DNA from: an uncultured Moraxella sp.
GTDB lineage: Bacteria > Pseudomonadota > Gammaproteobacteria > Pseudomonadales > Moraxellaceae
Direction: 5' to 3'
NCBI GenBank assembly: GCA_916720335.1
Contig: CAKAQU010000046.1
Location: 1 to 12,250 of the forward strand
DNA length: 12,250 nt
This document shows, one piece after another, positions 6,474 through 12,250 of this stretch. Made by a program: the position numbers and the translations under genes. Each line of letters opens with the position of its first letter. Position 1 is the first letter of the stretch. A model generated the notes under the pieces. That model worked only from the letters and a program-made list of their open reading frames with translations. It made no database searches and was not told where the DNA came from.

Positions 6474-6929
6474 TTATTTTTTGGGTGGTGTTTGTCCTTC
6501 ACTTAACAAACCAACTTTAACTATTCCTGTTTTTTGGATGATTGCCATCAAATGCATGATTTTGCTGTATTGGTTGTCTTTATCAGCGTTAATCATCACT
6601 TGCACTTGATTGCCGTTTTCATTGCTGTGCTGACGACTTAATTCGCTTAAAATATCGGCAAGCTCTTGTTCACTGACTCTTTTATCAATGGCATGTTCAT
6701 AACTGATAAATAGTTGCCCATTTTTTTGCAATGAAACGATGACTGGAGTTAATTCGTTTTTAGCAATGTTGCTGGTTTTTTCACTGGGCAAATTTACCTC
6801 AACACCCGTGGTTAGCATGGGCGCAGTAACCATAAAAATCACCAAAAGCACCAACATGACATCAATATAGGGCACAACATTCATGTCAGATTTTAGAGCG
6901 GATTTGTTGCGAGTGTAGCGATTTTTCAT
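6474..6929 (-). CDS. tolR: Tol-Pal motor protein TolR (ExbD family)
   Basis: Inner-membrane stator-type protein that, with TolQ, uses the proton gradient to energise TolA. It is 151 residues, close to the E. coli 142. After a basic cytoplasmic start (MKNRYTRNKSALKSD), one membrane segment at about 20-40 contains PYIDVMLVLLVIFM. Asp23 sits exactly at the position of the proton-path aspartate of E. coli TolR. A periplasmic ExbD-like domain follows, with VEVNLPSE and VMINADKDNQYSKIMHLM. The start overlaps the tolQ stop as ATGA (6929-6926), so translation is probably coupled to tolQ. AAGG lies about 9 nt upstream, inside tolQ. Confidence 0.96.
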   Translation of the reverse strand: MKNRYTRNKSALKSDMNVVPYIDVMLVLLVIFMVTAPMLTTGVEVNLPSEKTSNIAKNELTPVIVSLQKNGQLFISYEHAIDKRVSEQELADILSELSRQHSNENGNQVQVMINADKDNQYSKIMHLMAIIQKTGIVKVGLLSEGQTPPKK

Positions 6930-7609
6930 GAATGATTGCCTTGCTTTAAGGTGTTTTGATAGGCAAAAATATTGCTGAGTTCTTCACAGAATAAAGAACG
7001 ATTTTCATAAATGCGATTGGCTTTAGCGGTAAAATAGTTAAATGCTAATGATGCAGGAATGGCAGCAAATAAGCCAATGGCGGTTGCAATCAGAGCTTCA
7101 GCAATTCCAGGAGCAACGGTATTTAAACTGACACTTTGAGCGCCTGATAGACCAATAAATGCATTCATAATCCCCCAAACTGTGCCAAAAAGACCAATAT
7201 AAGGGGATACTGAGCCGATACTGGCAAGTGTGGGAAGACCTTGTTCCAAACTGCCTTGCTGATGACCTAATGCGACGCGAAATTTACGTTCTATGGCATC
7301 AAGCAAGTGTTCGTGTTTAGCACCCGCCTGCTGATTTTTAACAAATTCATCATAGCCAACATAAAAAACTTGTTCAAGTCCTGTTCGTTCAGGTTCTTTG
7401 GCAACGGCTTGATATTGTTTGGTAAGGTTGTTGCTGCTAAAAAACCATGCACGAAATTCATCATCAAAGCGTTCTGCACCGCTTAATTTGCTAAATAAAC
7501 GCACAATAATTGCCCAACCAAGTAAGGATAAGGCAAGTAAAATTCCCATAATTAGCTGTACAACAAAACTGGCATCAAGAATTAAATCCAATATATTGAG
7601 TTCATTCAT
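6926..7609 (-). CDS. tolQ: Tol-Pal motor protein TolQ (MotA/TolQ/ExbB family)
   Basis: Proton-channel subunit of the TolQR motor, 227 residues with three membrane segments: about 14-36, and the pair around the family signature GLFGTVWGIMNAFIGL (about 139-154) and APGIAEALIATAIGLFAAIPA (about 166-186). The cytoplasmic loop between segments one and two is polar, as expected. It is the first gene of the tol cluster here. ybgC, which precedes tolQ in many gammaproteobacteria, is not next to it; a 246-bp divergent spacer to hrpA is. No clear Shine-Dalgarno precedes the ATG at 7609. Confidence 0.96.
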   Translation of the reverse strand: MNELNILDLILDASFVVQLIMGILLALSLLGWAIIVRLFSKLSGAERFDDEFRAWFFSSNNLTKQYQAVAKEPERTGLEQVFYVGYDEFVKNQQAGAKHEHLLDAIERKFRVALGHQQGSLEQGLPTLASIGSVSPYIGLFGTVWGIMNAFIGLSGAQSVSLNTVAPGIAEALIATAIGLFAAIPASLAFNYFTAKANRIYENRSLFCEELSNIFAYQNTLKQGNHS

Positions 7610-7637
7610 AAGATAATAATTTATATCAAAAACAGCC

Positions 7638-7649
7638 CATTATATAATG
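7638..7649 (-). promoter_or_regulatory. Palindrome containing a likely -10 box for tolQRAB
   Basis: CATTATATAATG is a perfect 12-bp palindrome. It holds TATAAT on the minus strand (7644-7639), about 30 nt before the tolQ start. The -35 at the right distance (TGGCGT around 7667-7662) is poor. Because of the palindrome an equal TATAAT also reads on the plus strand (7643-7648). It could be a promoter, an operator, or both. Confidence 0.35.
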
Positions 7650-7697
7650 TAACATCAAAAAACGCCATGCCGTTTGTCTGTTTAGCTTGCTTGCTTT

Positions 7698-7726
7698 AAC
7701 AAATTTATAAAAAACAAATTTATAAA
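7698..7726. repeat. Tandem 14-bp repeat, period 15, in the tolQ-hrpA spacer
   Basis: AACAAATTTATAAA occurs at 7698-7711 and identically at 7713-7726, separated by one A. The 15-bp period and AT-rich core could be two adjacent protein sites or UP-element-like DNA near the tol promoter. No protein can be named. Confidence 0.8.
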
Positions 7727-7797
7727 GAAGTTATTTAGTTGTATTTTGTTAAACATCAACACAGTTGTTGGGCGATGCAATTGCTGTCTTGTCTGTA

Positions 7798-7834
7798 TTG
7801 TACATTTGGTTAAAAATCGCTAGAATAATAAAAT
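7798..7834 (+). promoter_or_regulatory. Predicted hrpA promoter(s)
   Basis: Two overlapping candidates exist, each with a 17-bp spacer: TTGTAC (7798-7803) with TAGAAT (7821-7826), and TTGGTT (7806-7811) with TAAAAT (7829-7834). Start points near 7833 or 7841 would leave a leader of only about 15-23 nt before the ATG at 7856. Confidence 0.45.
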
Positions 7835-7855
7835 TTTTTTGTGATAATAATAAAA

Positions 7856-10800
7856 ATGAATGACTTGACCCAAACAATTCCTCAGGTTTTAGCTAAAGAT
7901 TATCATTATATTCAACAGTTAAAAAAACAGCTAAAAACACTACCAGACAATCAGCCTGAAAAACAACAAAAGCAAGCCAAATTGCAAAGCGTGATTGAGC
8001 GTTCTGCCAAAGCAGTTTTGGCACGAAAAAACAGCATTCCTGCTAATTTGATACAAAATCTTAACGATGATTTACCAGTTAGTAAACAAGCTCAAACTTT
8101 GATAGACGCCATTACACACAATCAAGTGATTATTGTTGCAGGTGAGACGGGTTCAGGTAAAACCACTCAGCTCCCAAAACTGGCTATGCTAGCAGGGCGT
8201 GGCATTACAGGACAAATTGGGCATACTCAGCCCAGACGCCTTGCGGCTCGTTCTGTGGCAACACGTATCAGTGAAGAGCTTGGTGAAGAACTGGGAAAAA
8301 CTGTCAGTTTTAAAGTACGTTTTACTGAAGAAGGCACCCGTCATAGTATTGTAAAACTGATGACTGACGGTATTTTGCTATCAGAAATGGCCTATGATAA
8401 GTTTTTGACTCGTTACGATACGATTATCATTGATGAAGCTCATGAACGCAGTTTAAACATTGATTTTATTTTAGGTTATCTAAAACGACTCTTACCAAAA
8501 CGCCCTGACTTAAAAGTCATCATTACATCTGCCACATTGGATACTCAGCGTTTTGCTGAATATTTTGAAAGTTTGGGTAAAAAAATACCCATTATTAATG
8601 TAGAAGGTAGAAGCTATCCTATAGAGGTGCGTTATCGTCCCATTAGTGCAGATATTATTCAAAGTTATGATGATGATGCGTTTGATGAAGCTGAAGATAA
8701 TTTGCCAAAAACCCTCATTAGTGCAGTAGAAGAGTGTTTTTTGGACGCCAGTCAAAAAGGGCATCCAAATCAAGCCGATATTTTGATATTTGCAGCGACT
8801 GAAGCACAAATTAGAGAACTAGAAGAAGTTTTAACCTTAAAAAATTTTCCTCACACTCAAATTCTACCTTTATTTGCCAGACAAAGTTTTGGTGAACAGC
8901 AAAAAATCTTTAGTCCTAGCAGCCAAGGTAGGCGAATTATTATCGCTACTAACGTTGCTGAAACTGCTTTAACTGTGCCCAATATTCGTTATGTGATTGA
9001 TTTGGGGTTTGCGCGCATCAGTCGTTATAACTATCGTTCACGCATTCAAAGATTGCCAATTGAAGCGGTGAGTCAAGCTGCCGCCAACCAACGCAAAGGT
9101 CGTTGCGGTCGTATTGGTAACGGGGTGTGCATTCGTTTGTACAGTGAAGAAGACTTTCATGCCCGCCCTTTATTTACCGAGCCTGAAATTTTGCGCACCA
9201 ATTTGGCAAGTGTGGTTTTACAGATGCAGCATTTGGGTCTGGGTCAGGCTGAAGAGTTTGATTTTATTACCCCGCCTGATTTTCGTTTAATTAATGATGC
9301 TAAAAAACTACTGCATGAATTGTCAGCCATTCATGATAAACCCACCAAAACTGACCGTAAAAAGCAAAGAAACAAACCAACCGTTCTAACCAAAATTGGC
9401 AAACAGATGGCAAAAATGCCCATCGACCCACGTCTGGCAAGAATGTTGATTGCTGGAGATGAGTTTGATTGTTTATCAGATATGTTGGTCATTGTGTCGG
9501 CGCTGGCAGTACAAGATGTGCGTGAACGTCCATTTGAAAAAAAAGCCCAAGCTGACCAAAAACACGCTTTGTTTAGAAAAGAAGATTCAGATTTCTTATT
9601 TTATATAGAGTTATTTAAAGTGCTGTTTGATAACCATCCCATGCATCAAGATGCACCCAATCATAAATTATCAGCCAATAGCCGCAAAAGTTTTGCTAAA
9701 AAGCACTATTTGAGTTTTCCGCGCATTAAAGAATGGCAAAAAACACATGAACAATTGACACAAATGATGGCAGAATTGGGATTTTGTATAGAAAAACAAG
9801 CTTTATTGGAAAAATCCAGCCACACAAAAACCCAACAACCCATTAAAGAAAACTCAAAACATAAACATAATGTCAGTTTTTCGCCAGATGAACATAAATC
9901 ATTGCAAAAAATCCATTATGATAACATTCATCGAGCATTGCTGACCGCTTTATTATCATTTGTGGCACACAAAACGGATGTGGCAGGTGAGTATTTGATG
10001 ACTAAAAATCAAAAAGCTCAAATTTTCCCAGCCAGTTCATTATATAAAAAAGGCAAAGAATGGCTCTTAGCGTTTGAAGTGGTAGAAACTTCCCAGGTAT
10101 TTATGCGGTGTGTGGCTAAGATTGAGCCAGACTGGATTTTATCGGCAGCAAAAGACCTACTAAAATATCATTATTTTGAACCACATTGGTCAAAAAAATC
10201 TGCCAAAGTGCGAGCCTATGCTCAAATTAGTTTATTTGGTTTGATTATTGTTCAAAAACAAGTGGTTAATTTTGAACAGATTGATTTGCCAGCGTCTAGG
10301 GAGATTTTTATTCGTGATGCACTGGTAGCGGATAATTATCCAAAATCATTACCATTTTTGGTGCATAATCGCCAAAAAATTCAGCAGGCACTATCAACTG
10401 AAGATAAACTAAGACGGCGTGATTTATTGGTATCTGAAGAAGATTTGTATCAGTTTTATGACCAAAAAATCCCCAAAAATATTGCATCAGCTAAATCATT
10501 TGAAGATTGGCTCTTTGGTGCTGGCGATAAACGGCTGTATTTTCGTGATGAAGATATTATGAACGAAAATGCCAAAGCTGGTCAAGATTTTCCAACGGTT
10601 TGGCAAGCTGGGGCGCTTAAACTTCCTTTATCGTATATTTTTGACCCCAGTTGTGATGATGATGGTGTGAGTGTTAAAGTGCCTGTCAGCGCACTGTCGC
10701 AGTTAAATAGCGTGGATTTGTTGTGGGGGATTGCAGGTTGGCGATTTGAATTGGTTGTGCAGTTATTAAAATCTCTACCTAAAGAAATTCGTCGCCACAT

Positions 10801-12007
10801 TGTACCCATTCCTGATACTGCTCATAAGATTTTTGCTCAATTGGACAGCAATAAAAATTTTGGACTGTTAGACCAATTATGCCAGTCTTTACAAAGATTG
10901 GGTATACAAGTTGAGACTAAAGATTTTAAATTGTCAGCAATTGATAAATATTTACAACCTTTGATTTGTGTGGTGGATGACAATAATCGTGTGATGGATA
11001 AAAGCCGTGATATTCACACGCTTCAGCAAAAATATCAAAAACAAACTCAAGCAGTGGTTTTAACTAATGATGTGGGTTATGACCACTTTCCTAGCCATTT
11101 TGTGTTTGCCCAAAATAAACACCGTGCAGGCGTGGTTATCCAAGAATTTTCAGCGCTGGCAGATGCCGGAACAGCCAACATAGGTCAAGTGGTTATTCAT
11201 CAATTTAGTGATGTTAAAAAAGCATTAACCACCCATAAAATGGGTGTTTTGACGTTAATTCGCAGTACGTTAGGGGCAAAACAAAAACAGCTAACAGGAC
11301 AGATTGATAAGACGTTTAAATTGGCATTTGCACCACTTGGCGATTTAGAAAAATTAAAAAAATTGTTAGTTGATGCTACGTTACAAGCAGTATTATTTGA
11401 GCAAGGAATTGATTTTATTAAAAATAATTCAAACTCTCAAACCAATCGTATCCGTCAGAATTTATTAACTTTTGATAACACATTATACCCCTTGCTATCT
11501 ATTTTACCACTCAATGAAGAGGAGTTTTATCAAACTCAAAAACGCCTTCATGAGCAGTTTTTGCCCCAAGGGCAATCGGTTTTGGCAACTTTAAAACAAA
11601 TTTATACAACTTGGCAAAGTGTTCGCGGACAAATGCTAATGCTTGACACAAATATTTTTAAAGAAAACATTGCTGATATAGAAGACCAATTGGATAATTT
11701 ATGTTTGGCTGATTTTGTTTATCAAGAAGATTTTAATGTTTGGCAGCAGTATCCACGTTACTTAAAGGCACTGCATACTCGTCTTGAGCGTTTGCCACAC
11801 AATCTAGATGCCGATTTGGATGCAATATATTTGTTAGACGAGCCAATGAATCAAATATCAAAACATCTACACGATGCTAAATTTAGCCGTTATCGCTGGT
11901 TTTTAGAAGAGTACCGTATTAATTTATTTGCCCAACCAATGAAAACACTTGTGCCAGTTTCTGCTAAGCGTCTTGAAAAATTATGGCAAGAATTAACTAC
12001 AAAATAG
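7856..12007 (+). CDS. hrpA: ATP-dependent RNA helicase HrpA (DEAH box)
   Basis: A 1383-residue DEAH/RHA helicase. Characterised HrpA acts on mRNA and on ribosomes in the cytoplasm. Walker A GETGSGKTTQ is at 96-105, DEAH at 193-196, SAT at 225-227 and motif VI QRKGRCGR at 412-419. The winged-helix/ratchet (HA2) and OB-type regions follow, then the long HrpA-specific C-terminal half. E. coli HrpA has about 1300 residues, so this one is somewhat longer. Part of the excess is a hydrophilic stretch at about 653-685, rich in Lys, His, Ser and Gln, just before IHRALLTALLSF. The ATG at 7856 is preferred, though a GTG five codons upstream (7841) is also open. Neither has a Shine-Dalgarno. It is divergent from tolQ, and I see no strong terminator after the TAG. 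Confidence 0.96.
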   Translation: MNDLTQTIPQVLAKDYHYIQQLKKQLKTLPDNQPEKQQKQAKLQSVIERSAKAVLARKNSIPANLIQNLNDDLPVSKQAQTLIDAITHNQVIIVAGETGSGKTTQLPKLAMLAGRGITGQIGHTQPRRLAARSVATRISEELGEELGKTVSFKVRFTEEGTRHSIVKLMTDGILLSEMAYDKFLTRYDTIIIDEAHERSLNIDFILGYLKRLLPKRPDLKVIITSATLDTQRFAEYFESLGKKIPIINVEGRSYPIEVRYRPISADIIQSYDDDAFDEAEDNLPKTLISAVEECFLDASQKGHPNQADILIFAATEAQIRELEEVLTLKNFPHTQILPLFARQSFGEQQKIFSPSSQGRRIIIATNVAETALTVPNIRYVIDLGFARISRYNYRSRIQRLPIEAVSQAAANQRKGRCGRIGNGVCIRLYSEEDFHARPLFTEPEILRTNLASVVLQMQHLGLGQAEEFDFITPPDFRLINDAKKLLHELSAIHDKPTKTDRKKQRNKPTVLTKIGKQMAKMPIDPRLARMLIAGDEFDCLSDMLVIVSALAVQDVRERPFEKKAQADQKHALFRKEDSDFLFYIELFKVLFDNHPMHQDAPNHKLSANSRKSFAKKHYLSFPRIKEWQKTHEQLTQMMAELGFCIEKQALLEKSSHTKTQQPIKENSKHKHNVSFSPDEHKSLQKIHYDNIHRALLTALLSFVAHKTDVAGEYLMTKNQKAQIFPASSLYKKGKEWLLAFEVVETSQVFMRCVAKIEPDWILSAAKDLLKYHYFEPHWSKKSAKVRAYAQISLFGLIIVQKQVVNFEQIDLPASREIFIRDALVADNYPKSLPFLVHNRQKIQQALSTEDKLRRRDLLVSEEDLYQFYDQKIPKNIASAKSFEDWLFGAGDKRLYFRDEDIMNENAKAGQDFPTVWQAGALKLPLSYIFDPSCDDDGVSVKVPVSALSQLNSVDLLWGIAGWRFELVVQLLKSLPKEIRRHIVPIPDTAHKIFAQLDSNKNFGLLDQLCQSLQRLGIQVETKDFKLSAIDKYLQPLICVVDDNNRVMDKSRDIHTLQQKYQKQTQAVVLTNDVGYDHFPSHFVFAQNKHRAGVVIQEFSALADAGTANIGQVVIHQFSDVKKALTTHKMGVLTLIRSTLGAKQKQLTGQIDKTFKLAFAPLGDLEKLKKLLVDATLQAVLFEQGIDFIKNNSNSQTNRIRQNLLTFDNTLYPLLSILPLNEEEFYQTQKRLHEQFLPQGQSVLATLKQIYTTWQSVRGQMLMLDTNIFKENIADIEDQLDNLCLADFVYQEDFNVWQQYPRYLKALHTRLERLPHNLDADLDAIYLLDEPMNQISKHLHDAKFSRYRWFLEEYRINLFAQPMKTLVPVSAKRLEKLWQELTTK

Positions 12008-12104
12008 CCGATAAATACGCTGATATGCTATTAGATAAATCGTAATGATTTGTGTTAAACTAAACAACCGTATTTTAATATATAAACCAAATAGGAAACA
12101 ATAA
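12008..12104 (+). promoter_or_regulatory. Spacer upstream of the KAS III-like gene
   Basis: A 97-bp AT-rich gap with no convincing hairpin terminator for hrpA. Weak promoter-like pieces are present: TTGTGT at 12050-12055, and TAATAT (12076-12081) or TATAAA (12081-12086), none with ideal spacing. AGGA at 12093-12096 is a good ribosome site 8 nt before the ATG at 12105. Read-through from hrpA is also possible. Confidence 0.35.
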
Positions 12105-12250
12105 ATGGGTATTTATTTGACTGCTACAGGGCTTTATGTTCCAGCTGATAAAATCACCAATGAAGAATTAGTAACTGCATTTAACACTTATGTGGATAAG
12201 TATAATAAAACCCATGAAAAGGCGATTGAAAATGGCGAAAAAACCGCTTT
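12105..12250 (+). CDS. Beta-ketoacyl-ACP synthase III-like protein, N-terminal part
   Basis: Only 48 codons and two bases are present; the gene continues past the window. The start MGIYLTATGLYVPADKITNEEL matches the first strand and helix of the FabH/KAS III thiolase fold (compare IxGTGxYxPxxxxTNxDL). The next stretch, FNTYVDKYNKTHEKAIENGE, resembles the longer KAS III-like proteins of Acinetobacter and Psychrobacter, which carry an AYVxxYN segment before the usual RTGI region. These enzymes condense an acyl-CoA with malonyl-ACP to start fatty acid synthesis. The catalytic Cys-His-Asn residues are beyond the window, so activity cannot be judged. AGGA sits 8 nt before the ATG. It lies 97 bp after hrpA on the same strand. 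Confidence 0.7.
   Translation, partial: MGIYLTATGLYVPADKITNEELVTAFNTYVDKYNKTHEKAIENGEKTA

Noticed and set aside
6461..6502. GTG start for TolA overlapping tolR
   Set aside because: The ATG at 6460 puts Ser18 and His22 at the conserved TolA positions; the longer form adds unneeded polar residues.
7667..7680. Sequence resembling the Neisseria DNA uptake sequence (ATGCCGTTTG...)
   Set aside because: Only the first seven bases match the Neisseria 12-mer, it is a single copy, and the surrounding genes do not look like Neisseria.
8510..8809. 99-codon open frame antisense to hrpA, and similar antisense frames over leuS, tolB and tolQ
   Set aside because: They are shadows of strongly recognisable genes and have no ribosome sites or recognisable products.
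1..12250. CRISPR arrays, tRNA or rRNA genes, toxin-antitoxin pairs, transposases
   Set aside because: I looked for repeat-spacer periodicity, RNA gene landmarks and mobile or defence proteins on both strands and saw none.

Overview
The window looks like chromosomal DNA of a low-GC gammaproteobacterium, most likely family Moraxellaceae (Moraxella / Faucicola / Psychrobacter group). This rests on recognised protein families (LeuRS, the Tol proteins, HrpA, a KAS III start of the kind I associate with Acinetobacter and Psychrobacter) and on AT-rich codon use. No database search was possible, so genus is inference.

Layout. Positions 1-121 are non-coding DNA with several short inverted repeats. 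Positions 122-658 encode the middle of helicase domain 1A of a UvrD/PcrA/Rep-type helicase. The fragment starts at the Lys-Thr of the Walker A motif and ends just before the expected Walker B motif, so neither end is a gene end. It abuts the 3' end of leuS (minus strand), which has lost about 15 C-terminal residues. The first ~660 bases are therefore foreign to the rest: either a real rearrangement or insertion, or a chimeric assembly join. From leuS onward the window is coherent.

leuS and a flavodoxin-family gene diverge from a compact promoter region in which both -10 boxes lie in one perfect inverted repeat. The flavodoxin gene converges on a small lipoprotein gene, and their stop codons overlap. 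Next comes the minus-strand tolQ-tolR-tolA-tolB cluster, which encodes the inner-membrane motor (TolQ/TolR), the periplasm-spanning transducer (TolA) and the periplasmic propeller (TolB) of the Tol-Pal envelope system. pal is not next to tolB. The next minus-strand gene is the unrelated 83-residue lipoprotein, and ybgC is not upstream of tolQ.

A 246-bp divergent spacer with a palindrome and a 15-bp-period tandem repeat separates tolQ from hrpA, a full-length DEAH-box RNA helicase of about 1383 residues. Downstream on the same strand, the first 48 codons of a beta-ketoacyl-ACP synthase III-like gene run off the window.

The most unusual part is the left edge. The helicase frame resumes with Lys-Thr directly after a G, preceded by hairpin-rich DNA with stops in all forward frames. 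That would fit the 3' end of a self-splicing intron inserted in a P-loop codon, but an artefactual join is at least as likely.
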